Assembly (NCBI GenBank): GCA_002794775.1
Contig: NBAY01000022.1
Span: 1 to 64,000 of the forward strand
Source: Porodaedalea pini
Lineage: Eukaryota > Basidiomycota > Agaricomycetes > Hymenochaetales > Hymenochaetaceae
Length of the DNA: 64,000 nt
Direction: 5' to 3'
The notes beneath the pieces were generated by a model, which worked only from the letters and a program-made list of their open reading frames with translations, made no database searches and was not told the DNA's origin. Each line of letters starts with the position of its first letter. Position 1 is the stretch's first letter. Shown here one piece after another: positions 35,958 to 47,321 of this stretch. The translations under genes were made by a program, and so were the position numbers.

Positions 35958-38019
35958 TCATTCCCTCTGGCCGTGCATGGTCTGGGCCTCACCCTGCTAC
36001 TATATACGTATTCAGTACAAAAATCAATGCCTGTCAAGAGTCTTTATCTTACCTCGGGGTCAAGGTCGATGACCAGAGCACCTGTATGCCACCCGCACGC
36101 AGTTGCAGCGAAGCAAAAAAGATTTCTCTTCCTCTGCAAACCGTGATCGAAGCGTACCTTTGTCGGTGTCTTCACATCTGGCACTTCCACGCGATGGTCT
36201 CGCCTTGTCCTATCCAACTCTCGTTGCGTTGCATACCCACCAGGTGCCCCTGTAAGAAGTGTTTTCGGTACGCCAAGCCCCAGCGCGCCCTCCCGAAACT
36301 CGCCCCATGTGTATAAATGCCCATCCGCAGTGAGCGCTGCACTGTGGTGGTTGCCTATACTGACAGAGATGATGGATTTGCCCTGTAGCTCAGGAATAAC
36401 TTCTGCCGCATCCTTCGCAGCCGTTGCGGTGCTCCCCCGCAGGACGACTGAGTTCTCGCATGTGTACGCGATGAAGTGGTTAAAGTGTGCTGTGATCTGT
36501 GGACGGGTAGGTGGGTGACACGGCAAACAGCATGTGAGAAGAATGTAGAACGGAAAACAAGGTAACACAACAAACATGAGTGATTTGTCCATTCCTCGGT
36601 GAATCCACTGTATTGAATATGCTATCTTCTGTCTGGCCTGCTCCAGCGACCACTGGATATCCACCAACCCTTTCTATCTTGCTGTAATTCGGAAGCTACA
36701 ACGAAGGTGCGCACAAATATCCATTTGTAGATCACCACTAAATACGAAAGACTTGCTCACATATTCCCAACGCACCAGACGGACAGCTGTTTCATTCCTC
36801 AGATCGCCAATCTTGAGGACGTGTCCTTTGTTCGTCAGGCCTATGATGAACCCGCCCATTGCCGCAATCTTGACGAGTTTTGTCTCCTTTTCATTGTCAC
36901 CAGATGCACCACTCGGGAGCGATAGTTCAGGAAGTATGGGGATGGCTGGCAGTCTCTGCGGGTCATGTTGCAGGTCCCACGTTACGCACGGGATCGTATC
37001 CTCCATTGTTGCATGCGCATACTTGTCTCCCTCGGCATCCATGCGCCTCATAACACTGTTGAATTTCTGCTGGATAGACGCGCTAGAGGGCCACCAGACG
37101 AAAACGTCACCAGAAGCTGTCAGCACAGCACAATATGGCCATCCGCATTCAACCTGTATCGGCGTCGCATCGGGAGAATAGTTGTCAAGTGTCGGCGTAT
37201 TGAGACGAAAGGGCCTTCCCCAGGAGAGGAACGTCCATGTCTGACCCTTGCAATCCAGTGCCATAGAATGCTTTTGTCCACAGCTAAGAGTGATAAATAT
37301 TCAATTCATAGCAGATCCGTGATAAACTTTCTCAGCCTCACCTCACCATTTGGATCGACTCAGGAAGTTCAAGTCGCAGCGGTTTATTCGTTATCGTTCC
37401 ACGTGCAGAAAATCCATCATGGGCACGACCATATGTTTCTCCGTCCAGTGCACCTTGTTGGAAATAAGTTAAGCGTCCTATGAGTTCGGCGGTCTACTAT
37501 CACTTACCCCACACGTAAACGCGTCCCCCGGAATCAAGAGCATGGAATGACCTGTTTGAAAATACCAGAACTATTTTGGAGTAAACCAGATTTCAACTCA
37601 CCATCCTCCTGCGATGAGTTCGACTATAGTAAGCTTCTTTGGAAAGACGAGCTGCATCGGATATGGTACATTATGTGGTTCATCAATAAGACCTAGTCTC
37701 CCATGGGTGCTTTGCCTACCATTGGAGTCAAGCATTACCTTCCCTGCATTAAATATCTGGACACTCACCCCCACCCGAATATTTTTGGATTGCTCAGACC
37801 TTTATAGATGATCCTCCATCGCCTCGAGGTCGTCCGCGCTATTCTCGAGCTCGAGAAAGGGAAATCTTCCTTGCATTTCATCTTCCAAAATGTCTCGTCA
37901 CGGAAAAAAGTGGCATAGCGGTGGCTTGTAGCACCCAAAGCAAGCACGTCCCGCACTAGCAGGACTGGCAGCAGATGATATAGGAGCGTTTCATCTGGTA
38001 GATCTGATAGCGAGACCAT
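35958..38019 (-). CDS. F-box / RCC1-repeat protein, intact copy 2
   Basis: Eight exons: 38019-37769, 37715-37602, 37551-37508, 37453-37342, 37283-36761, 36695-36576, 36496-36053 and 35993-35958; all phases close (547 aa). An N-terminal F-box (SLSDLPDETLLYHLLPVLLV) is followed by RCC1-type blades: IFGWGQSTHGRLGL, ELIAGGWSFHALDSGGRVYVWGALDG, SCGQKHSMALDCKGQ, VECGWPYCAVLTASGDVFVWW, SIGNHHSAALTADGHLYTWGEF, ACGWHTGALVIDLDPE. The yeast relative Saf1 is an SCF adaptor, with the propeller binding the substrate. Where copy 1 (16496-18562) has a 1-nt deletion and a stop, this copy is open. The last 12-codon exon is the least certain; copy 1 has a different, longer ending. It is bracketed by inverted copies of a degenerate module. 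Confidence 0.85.
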
Positions 38020-38169
38020 TGTAACTGAGAAGTAATATAGTGTAGACCTGAGCTACACTGGACTAATCGCTTCTGTGTAGGCAGGGCGTACTCGCAATGA
38101 GTAGATGATGGTTTGTGAGATAGATGATAGATGGGATCGAAGCAAGCAGGTTTGTTTGGGATTACGTGT

Positions 38170-38825
38170 AAGGCGAGTCAGAATCAAGATATGAAGTTTC
38201 GATCGGCGATTCTCTTTTGAGTTCCTGTGCATCAGCAATGCGCTACGTATCTTTGCAGTAGTACATAGGAGGAGGTTGATCACTGGGAGTAAGAAAAGCG
38301 ATTTGACTATGAGTGCCGAAAGGCCAGCACGGCATTTGTCTTTATTTGTGTCTGTTGCCCATGATTTTGGCTCATGCTTTGCCGAGATGTCGCCCTTTCT
38401 TATAATCGCCGTTCACACCGTTCGCATAAGTTTCGACCCGACAACAAACGACCGCTGCGGCTGCACGTGGCACATTCGTGTCCCGGTTCTTTTCGTGAAA
38501 ACCTCCGCGTATTCCGCTTATAAGTTATACCCTATGCACAGTGTCGATGGTTTCGGACGAAGAAAATTGGATTATTTTTCAGGCTGGAGCGAGCATTCAC
38601 CATCCTTTTGCTCCTCGCAGTGGGGAGGGGCTGCCGAACGTCACGTTTATCCTCGACGCCTATATCGCATTGGACGAGGCTCGGAATTATGTTAAGGAGG
38701 ACGGCGGGCACAGAAGGTATCTGGTAATTTTTGAAGATAAGATGAATGCACAAGTGGACATTGGACGATAAGCTAATAGTAATAGTCCCGCACAAGTATA
38801 GAAGAAGCTATGATGACGGAGGAAC
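38170..38825 (+). repeat. degenerate module, right inverted arm
   Basis: Plus-strand counterpart of 35045-35900. Together the two arms enclose F-box copy 2 in an inverted-repeat arrangement. No intact frame is shared: 38306-38695 and 38541-38771 are open in different frames, consistent with indels. Confidence 0.6.
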
Positions 38826-38850
38826 CGACGACGACCGACGTTCATGGCAG

Positions 38851-38983
38851 GACTGTGCTCTCGTCTTCGGGGAACGATGGACGAGTGCGGCTGTGGGAGC
38901 AGACAGACATCAGCGTAGAGCAGGCGGAGGAGCGACCACAGACAGCCGACATGGATATAAATGAGCATAGGACGACGAGCTGA
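38851..38983 (+). pseudogene. orphan last exon of a Seh1-like WD40 gene
   Basis: After an acceptor (ATGGCAG at 38844-38850) a 43-codon frame reads TVLSSSGNDGRVRLWEQTD and ends with TGA at 38981. A GTVLSS-x-GxDGxVRLWK blade close to the C-terminus is characteristic of Seh1, the nucleoporin/SEA-complex WD40 protein. No other blade was found upstream: the exon abuts the degenerate module at 38825. I infer a gene remnant, cut off from its 5' part by the rearrangement that brought in the module. Confidence 0.5.
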
Positions 38984-40170
38984 AGGTCGATCTCTTTTTC
39001 CCAGCTGCTAGCTGTATATACTAGAGTGTTGATGAGACGCCGACGCGTTCTTTTTCTCGCGTATCCTCCTTTTCTATGTGCCGAACAAAGGATACATTTG
39101 TGTATTATACAAGGCCTCAACGTCGACTAATACGTCAAAAAGGTGACACTGCTTGGTGCTGCGCCTTTCATTCCAAAGGATACTCCACTGGATTTTGTTC
39201 TACTGTGTCCTCTTACATGAATGACTAGGCTTAACGGGAACTTGTGTCTTACCAGCTTCACCACCTACCCATCACGTAACATGTTTGCTTTCTCGATGTC
39301 TCTCTTGTCCTGCCGTTGCTGTATCTCCTCCTCCTCTCATACTTGATGGTCTAAATGCACCAACCTGAAGCGACACTCAGACTGGTATTCAAGACTCCCA
39401 ATCAGGCGTCATGATCCGACTGGAACCCAAACGCGGCGCAGTCGACCAGGCCGTACTGCAATGTCCAATGAGCCTACAACTGCTGGCATAGTTAACTCAT
39501 TGAGGAACTAATACATTTCTGGCCACTCCGATTGCGAAATGCTCATTACTATCTTTCATTAGTAGAACGGCATTCAGCAACTATGAGGCATGCGATTGCA
39601 TCGGTACAGCGAGTGATGCGTATCCAAATTGAATACTACATCAGCATTGATATTGGTTTTTGTTATGATTATTTAGCTTCGGGTTTACGCACTACTAATC
39701 TTCGGTAGCCTTCATCCGGCTTCCGTTAGCCCAAATCAAAATTTGCTTCCGTACCACAGTTCAGGCTAATCAGAGCACGTTGATGCACTATCGAAACGCA
39801 CAACGTAAAGAATGAAATTATCATTGGCAAGCTTGACTGATGTTTATTTTATTTATATGTGGCAAGTTCAACTTAATGAAGCTATTTGTTCCGAATTGGG
39901 CCGGGTCACTCACTCATGATTATATCGTTCGCATTTTTTCGCACTTTGTCTGCGTAGCAGGCTAGTGGCGAGTGATCAGGCAAATCAACACTCAAGACCT
40001 CGGACTTCCGACTCGGGATAGACTGATAGTCCAGCTGATATGGTAAAAGTTGTGCAAAGGAGTGGATGGATGTGTTATAAGGACTTTGGGTTGGTGCATC
40101 AATTATTATACCCCAGCAACTACTTCGCCAGAGACAAAGACAAAGACAGTCAAGGTAAACTGAGTCGAGC
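38984..40170. other. no gene recognised
   Basis: Ordinary base composition with short frames only. No repeat boundary or RNA gene could be supported. Confidence 0.45.
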
Positions 40171-42199
40171 TGAACAACAACATGAGCAGCATCAGCAGTG
40201 GCAGCAAGAAATCCGATGGCAAAAACACTGGGAACATGGATGGATTGAAAAGGTGATCAGATGTCAAATGTAACAGTGTGGGTGATGGTGCAGGTGGTGA
40301 ATGAGGAGGTTGGGTGGCTCCTAGCTCATTATCTAGGCATGTAAGGTCATCATTGGTTAGTGGCGGTAGATTTGCAAAGATGGCATTGGTGGTGTCTTGG
40401 GGTAGTGTACACCAATGGGGGGCTGCTGATCCAAATGATCAATTGTATGGGTGTGGAGTCAGCTCAGATCAGAAACAACACTGCCAGCTGACAGGTGGCA
40501 CAGATGCCTGCAGATCTGATTGAGTACTGTAACAAAACTCTGGATAGGGTAGTCAACCTTCACTTGCTGATCAAACCTGGATCTTCCTTTGTGAAGACTC
40601 CAATGGGTGCCAAGGGACCTTTCCAAAGATCACCCCCAAGGCCTGGTAGCTACTCTCAAGTGGGTCAGACTCAATATTACCCCCTCTCAAACAAGCACTG
40701 GTTGATCAAATAAAAAGAAGATGGCAGTTTGTAAAAGTGTGAGTTTAATAAAGAAATTAGAGATTTAATGACATATCAGCCTGATTAATGCACATAAGAT
40801 TGGTCTGAGAACTGGTGTAGGTCAAAGCAAGCATAGTCAGGGTCACAGTCCAATTTGTTGGATGTGTCAGATAAGAATGTTAGTTTATAGTTCAGGGTTG
40901 TAGACAGGTAGTAGTCAGTCTTGAGGTGTTTGGACAAGGTAGGGGTTGAGAGTGATGATGATGGATAAGAGGAAGGGGTTGAGGGTAAGGGTGATTTGTG
41001 GGGTACAGGTAAGAGGATAGAATGTAGTGCAGTAGATAGACTGGTGTCAATATAAGATGTGAACATTTAGAACCAGCTTGGCAGTAGTGACTGAGAAGCA
41101 TGCAAGGCAGTTAGGAGTTTAGTTTTGACCTTGTATCAGTGATGGACTATGGGTAGCTCAGAGAGGTAACCAGGTCATGTGAAACTCAGTCAGAGGAAGA
41201 GGGATGAGAAAGAGAGTGGTGAGTCAGGGGAGTTGACATAGTGCAAGGATAGGAGACAGCTTCTGGATGTAGCCAAGTAGAATTGACCAGGTCAAAACTA
41301 GGGAGTAAGTACAGGAACACTATCTACTTATATACCCTTCAAAGGCTGCACACAGACCAGGGAATTAGCTACTACATATAGATAGATGAAAGAAAGTCAT
41401 AGAACTTCATAGAATGATAGTATCATAGGATCAGTCAGTGAATAATGGGAAAGGGGCATAATAGATATGAGTAAGCCAAAATAAGTGTGATTAGTAATGA
41501 TAAGATAAGATAAGATAAAGGAAAATGATAAGAAAATAAAAATAATTAAATTGTTCATGACAGAAGCACAGGTTTTGCTAAAGGAGCTGCTTGATGTATA
41601 GGTGATGAGGGTTGAACAAGAAAGTAAGAGTCGATGGCAGGACCATCAGATGATGGCAACAAGAATGACCCAGTTCCTGAAGTGCTCATTTGCAGTGACT
41701 GGGGCATTTGCAGCTATGCAACTTGCTGTATCTTCCATGTATTGTAGAAAGCTAGGAACACCAGGTTGAAAATGCTATTTTGCTGGTCCATAGTACATGG
41801 GAGGGGTTAACATGATACAGTGCACATTGCTGAAGCACACACTTTTGCTTAGCACAGTAGTTATGAGACCATGTTGTATTAGTAACATTTCCTAATATAG
41901 CTCAAAAACTGTTCCCAAATCAGATCTCAAAAATTTTAAGCTGTACCCTAGTACATATATATACAAGTAATTTAGGCCACCTATACAAGTTTATACAAAA
42001 ATTTGTAGGTATACTATTTGAATCTATACAGATACATATATTAACTCAATTAAACAACTTGTGCTAACCCTTTCAGGTCAGACTCCTAACTTCTAGATAC
42101 TATCTGTCTAGATAAGCAAAAATTTCCTGTCCAGGCATGTGTACCTTATGTAGCATGCACTTAGACAGGAGTGTATTAACACTCTCTAAAATGCAGTGA
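40171..42199. other. AT-rich, CpG-poor decayed DNA
   Basis: From about 40.2 kb the sequence becomes very poor in CpG and rich in TG, CA and AT, like the decayed element A that follows. It contains simple runs (GATAAGATAAGATAAGATAAAG near 41500) and no coherent frame above about 90 codons. It is probably old transposon DNA, but no family could be recognised. It is the insertion site of element A. Confidence 0.45.
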
Positions 42200-42662
42200 T
42201 GTCAGAACTCAAACTTTTACCTTTATTTTATTTTCTCTTTTACTATTTCCTTTTATTCTATTCACTCCTTTTCATTTGTATTTAATTATCTTTCCTAATC
42301 ATTTCCCACACTTATGTCATCTACAATCTTTCCCACACTTGTTCTACCTGACCTGACCTTCATTTGTTCCATTATATAAACTATATAGTACTTAGATAAT
42401 ATGGTCCCACAGGTGCCATACTTATAAGGAAGAGGAATCGCATTTGAACACCTGTTCTGCTTTTCCTCTTACCTCCATGACAACCTAGGTGAGACCGTAT
42501 CTCCCTCCTGTAGTAGTGTATATTGTATTAATCCTCTTACCTCTGTGATGACCTAGCCTGAGTAAGCATGTCCCAAGTCTCTGCTCGAGTTATAGCACAT
42601 CCCAGATGACAGTCAGCCAAAGCCTGCCCAGTTTGAGTCACCTCTCAAACTCCCACCTAACA
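42200..42662 (+). repeat. 5' LTR of Gypsy element A
   Basis: TGTCAGAACTCAAAC...CCACCTAACA, alignable along its length with the LTR at 49157-49597. Most differences are CpG to TpG or CpA. It is followed by the same TAAAAGCAGAACCCCACC primer region as the other copies. Confidence 0.9.
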
Positions 42663-43069
42663 TAAAAGCAGAACCCCACCTAGGCTTATTCCCAGCATAC
42701 ATTGTCACTGTCGACTTGCCTTCACTCAGTCTAGAGGAGCCTTTTCCTTGATGGACTTGACATGTAAACCCTCTAAATGACAATTCTCAACCCTGCCTAG
42801 ATGTTTTCAGATGTTTGTGTATTACACAAGCCTTCCCTCCAGTACCTTTTGACTCTGGTTCTCCACATCTCCCTTTGGTGGAGGAGCCATCTGACCTGGA
42901 CGTGAGTAACCTAACAAGTATAGTCATCGATGTCATTGTCGATTGTCATCTCTGCTGCATCTTTCTGACTAGTCATCAACTTTGTCAATGAACCTGTTCA
43001 ACATTGGCATAACCCTGCATTGAACAATCAGCCTATCTCTGTTTCCTCGCTATCTTAGTCAAGATAGAT

Positions 43070-45413
43070 CTCACAGAGAAACAACAACAAGCTCTCCTCT
43101 CTTCATCACAATACAACCCAGAATAATACTTGTATGTAGCAATAAACATTGAAGGCACCATCTACAATATCTGGTAGAGCGATATCAGAAGGGCTTGATA
43201 TACAACCACCAAAGACGCAGGCAGATTTTGATGGACACCAGCCACTCTGTTGTCATCAGCAATATTGACATCATCAGTTGTCCTCCCTCATGATCTAGGA
43301 AGCTATCGCTCACCCCGTTGAGACTCATCACACCCAACATCAACCCCTGCACCTACTATAATATCAACAGGTTTCTCACCTCAACAACAGCAAGAGCTTG
43401 TGACATTAATTGCCATAGCTTTTGCTCACTAAGCAGTGAATGCCCTTGCCACTCAAGCCACAGCTGTTCAGGCTCCTATCATCAACATTGCCCAGCCATG
43501 CAAATTTGCTGACAGTGACAATTATCTCAACTTCAAGTGTGAAGTCATCCTCTTCATCTCAGCAAATCCCAGCAAGTTCCCAAATTTGAAGAGTAAGATC
43601 TTCCTTGCCCTATCATACCTCAAGGGCAGGAATGCATCAACATGAGCACAGAACTACGTTGAAGAGTTCACAATCATAGGTGTCATAAATCTGATGGAGA
43701 CTTGGGAGAGATTCCAAAAGTATCTGGACACATCATTCAATGACCTGGATCAAAAGGAGAAGGCATTGGCTAAGTTCTGCAGTATGGTCCAGAAGGACCT
43801 CATCACAGATGAGTTCTTTCAGAAATTCAACATCATGCTCACAATAGCTGACTTGAAGAGAGTGCATAATAATAGCATGGTGTGCAATCACCTGAAGTGA
43901 GTATTGCATATCAAAGTGGTCCAAGGTGTCTTGCGGTTGACATTAGTTTTGACAATGTATGTAGCCTGGAGAACAAAGGCCATTAAGATTAATCACATTG
44001 AACAACAAGTATGTATGCTACAATAAGGATGCCAGATACCGTCTTTGTGTCTCCAGCCACAACAACAGCAGGTGAGACAACTGCCCACACAACAGATTGC
44101 GGCTGCCCTACACACCAACAGATGCAATGCAACTGGTGTTATCTTCAGTAGAGCCAGCCAACCGATGGACATCTCTATGAATGAGACACAACAATGAGGA
44201 GTATGCTGGATCTGCAGCCAGCTCAGACATTTCAAGACACAGTGTCCTCAAGGCAAGGTGATTGTACAGTGCATGCTACAGATCATGAAGCTGGCAGAGC
44301 ATCATATCCTCACTGACAAACTCAGAGTGATGAAGGAGTCAGTGTTCGAGAAAGTCATGGATACTTAAAGGTTAACAGTGGAGGATGATAGTGAGGAGGA
44401 AGACAATGATGATGAGGTCGTTGACTTGCAGGATTTTGCAAGTGGTCAGGTGTAACCACTGAGGTGACTGACCAGGAAGATCAAGGAGTTTCAAGTTTGG
44501 ATTCATTAAAACATAATCAACTGCCTGTACAATATGTAGATGCAAACAGTGTTGATGGTTTTTCTGACTATGAAACTCTTACCAGTGTGAGCAAGGGTGA
44601 TGAACATGAGCAGTTGTTCATAAGAGGAACTGGCAGACACCAGCTGGACCTTCTCTTGACCATTAGACAAGAAGTGGTTAGTGAAGTAAGAGAGGTAAAC
44701 ATGCATGCCCTTATGGATTCAGGTTGTATAGAGTCATGCATCAATATAGAGTTCATCAAAAGGTACAGGTTGGAGACGAAATGCTATATTCAACCCCTTG
44801 CAGTGCTCAATGCTGACGGCATGCACAATGAGGCCAGTTTGATCAAGGAGTATGTTGATGTTAAGCTGATAATTGGCCACCATAAGGAACAAATCATATA
44901 TCATTGGCATCATCAAATATCTTCCTGGGCTACAACTGGCTCTGACATCACAATCTAGAAGTCAACTGAGTGACAGGTATAATTGAATTCACCTGCTGCT
45001 CCAATGAATATGCAATGAAGAAGGAGGTGATAGAAGAGATGAGAAGGGTGTGAGAGGTGTGAATGGACAAGGTATCCTGGTCTGCATATCTCAATGATTA
45101 TGCCAATGTCTTCTCAGAGAAGGGGTTCAAGAAGCTACTGAAATATTGACCTTAGGACCATGTCATCAACCTGAAGTCTGACTTCAAACTTAGCAACTGC
45201 AAGATCTACCTACTCACCCCAACTGAGCAACAGTCGCTGAAGAACTTCATGGACAAAAACCTCAAGTCCAGAAGAATTCAGAAATTGATCTCACTGATGA
45301 TGTCCCCCTTTCTCTTCATTAAGAAGGCCAACAAGTCCCTGTGTCCAACTCAGGACTACCAGAAGCTCAATGAGGGTACGATAAAGAATAAGTACCCTCT
45401 TCCCCTCATCGAT
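43070..45413 (+). pseudogene. Gypsy A gag and pol remnants
   Basis: Gag fragments at 43436-43645 (IINIAQPCKFADSDNYLNF) and 43694-43900 (WERFQKYLDTSFNDLDQKEK) are followed by a CCHC knuckle near 44205. Protease region 44464-44958 holds ALMDSGCIESCINIEF, with DSGC intact. RT N-terminal pieces run to 45413. Stops and indels are frequent. The gag-pol junction GGATTTT and its stem are still readable near 44430-44475. No product is expected. Confidence 0.85.
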
Positions 45414-46814
45414 TGTTAGGACCAGTGTTGGAACAGGTGACTAATCTGTCTGACATACCGGAACTAGTAGATGTCCTTCTCGAAGACTCGAGGTAAGTGT
45501 TCTTGAGCTAGTCGTATGGAGGGGTGATTGGCTTGTTGAGTGCTTGGTCTTAGCAGGAGAATAACAGTAATAGCAGTGAGCTGTGGGCTCAAGCTGAACT
45601 AGTATTGAAGACGTATCAAGGGCAGAAGAATTTTGCTGAGGAGACAATGACGCTTCTGCTCACCTCTTTATAGAGTTTGGGTTCTTTGAACCTTAGCTCC
45701 ACAGCTAACCTTATTCTACCTAGTCGGGGAGTGGCTTCTCCACTTCTCCCACGATCCACAGTAATTCCTAGAACCTTTCGCTCTACTATGACATCGTTGG
45801 GTGCTATAAATAGCCACTCATGCCGCTTGCTCCAAAGTTCCCATGCTTTACCTCACCAGTGTAGAGTATTACATCATGGTGATGTCACTGTGCTATAAAT
45901 AGCCACTTGGTTCTGAGAGTCTCGTCTATTCCCTTTCTAGAGATGAGTCATCCATCGGTTAGTCGGTAGATTCAGTGGTGCCTGTCTGGCTTCCTCCTGG
46001 TGCGGGGACTGGTAATGGGTTTCCTTCACTGCTTCTATCGTCCACTAGTCTGGTTGCTGCCATTAGGTGTTCTTCATAGACCCAGGTGTATCCCATTGTT
46101 AAGCCAACTTCACTGGGCGCTACATCAATGCCAATTACCACTTTGAGTTGTACTCCATAATAGGTTTGGGTGGCGCGGTGGTCTACTGTTAAGTAGCCAT
46201 CTAAGCCCCTTTGCCATGTAGTGATGAGGTCATTGATGATTTCATCTCTGAGTTCCCAGAGTTTGTGATGCGCTTCCTGTTGTGTCTGGCAGGTAGTGAT
46301 TGGCCAGTCGAGGAGGATTGCCCATCGGCCACATTATTGTTAGTGTTCCCTTTGTGTGATCCATATTGTAAGGCCTGCTAGTGCTGCGTACATTTGTTCA
46401 TCTGCTAGCCACCATTTGAGCTCGTGCATATATGCCGTACTCGTCCTTCCCTGCATAACTGGCTCTTGCTGTCATTCGCTGAGCGGTCTGTGCTGCGAGG
46501 CAATGAGCATTGTGTTCTGTACTGATACTGCTTCCAGAACGTGTAGGAAGATTTGCTCATGTGCTGCCCATGAGTAATGGTATAGCTCCTGGCAGAAGTT
46601 GCACAGCTCCATTGACTTGGGTAGGTGTGTTTTATCACTTCGGCATGGCCATGCTATTTGATATGCTTCTTGCGCTCGCTTCCTGGCTTTGTCATAGATT
46701 GTTGCAGGTGCCTCCTGGCCAAATCCTGGCTGGTAGGCGAATTGGTTCGTCATTGATCCTATCAATCCCATGTCAATCTGCTAATCCTTCCTGAAATAGC
46801 AATTTCTTGTAACA
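45414..46814 (-). mobile_element. 1.4-kb TG...CA insertion X with own ORF
   Basis: The insertion starts TGTTAGGACC and ends CTTGTAACA. It interrupts the RT region of element A between CTCATCGAT and TCAATGAACTTG. Flanks TCGAT (45409-45413) and TCAAT (46815-46819) form a 5-bp target duplication in which one copy has lost its CpG. The two ends share only TGTTA/TAACA. On the minus strand it carries a 271-codon frame, then TATA-like sites (GTGCTATAAATAGCCACT as read on the plus strand, at 45801-45818 and again at 45890-45907; CTTTATAGAG near 45670). This looks like a solo LTR with a long U3 that contains an ORF, or a small gag-only element. It is unlike the Gypsy LTRs around it. Confidence 0.65.
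45959..46771 (-). pseudogene. unrecognised ORF inside insertion X
   Basis: One frame of 271 codons from ATG 46771 to a stop at 45959, cut by three in-frame stops (TGA after LSE at 46472-46474, and two TAA about 46332-46340). The peptide on both sides of the stops looks protein-like: QFAYQPGFGQEAPATIYDKA, MELCNFCQELYHYSWAAHEQ, WELRDEIINDLITTWQRGLD, VVIGIDVAPSEVGLTMGYTW. The Gln/Trp-rich, acidic, helical character recalls gag proteins, but I recognise no domain. The start is only 43 nt from the element end. Confidence 0.55.
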
Positions 46815-46883
46815 TCAATGAACTTGTTGACAAGGTCAAGAAGACAAAGTTCATTATGAAGCTTGACCTTTAATAGGGGTATT

Positions 46884-47321
46884 TGTTAGGTGGGAGTCCG
46901 GGAGACAACTCGGACTGGGCAAGCCTCAGCTGACTGTCGTCTGGGATGTGCTATACTCAAGTGGGGACTCGGGACACGCTGTACTCAGACTAGGTCATCA
47001 CAGAGGTAAGAGGATTAATACAATGTACTCTACTACAGGAGAGGGATGCGGTCTCACCTAGGTCGTCATGGAGGTAAGAGGAAAAGCAGAACAGGTGTTC
47101 AGATGCAATTCCTCTTCCTTATATACAGTGATCACCTCGTGAGAACCGGTTGCCCCATTGTCTAAGATTACATAAAGGGAGCGGAATGGAACGAATGAAG
47201 GTCATGTGAAAGGGGTGTGGGAAATGATTGAAAAGATGATTAATTATAATGAAAAGGAGCAATTAAAAGAAAAGAAATGATAAAAGGAAAATAAAAGAAA
47301 GGAAAAGTTCGAGTCCTGACA
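46884..47321 (-). repeat. 3' LTR of Gypsy element B
   Basis: TGTTAGGTGGGAGTCCGGG...TTCGAGTCCTGACA on the plus strand (438 bp). It is adjacent to the polypurine tract (poly-C on the plus strand, 47325-47334). The left 5 bp flank is GTATT; the matching right flank is outside the window. Confidence 0.9.

Larger units (their letters stand above)
42200..46883 (+). mobile_element. Gypsy element A, 5' part, heavily decayed
   Basis: 5' LTR (42200-42662), leader, gag and the start of pol run on the plus strand to the RT region. The element is interrupted by insertion X (45414-46814) and, after 69 more bases of RT (46815-46883), by element B. Its remaining 3' part must lie beyond the window. Compared with the other copies it has lost nearly all CpG, with TpG or CpA instead, and carries many stops. 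It is the oldest layer of the nest. Confidence 0.9.

Noticed and set aside
40040..40713. Plus-strand frames of 69-77 codons (a Gln-rich one and a Pro-rich one)
   Set aside because: They lie at the edge of CpG-depleted, repeat-like DNA and show no domain or splice chain.
45414..46814. Insertion X as a DNA transposon with inverted ends
   Set aside because: Only TGTTA/TAACA is inverted, which is too short. TG...CA ends and a 5-bp duplication fit an LTR integrase better.
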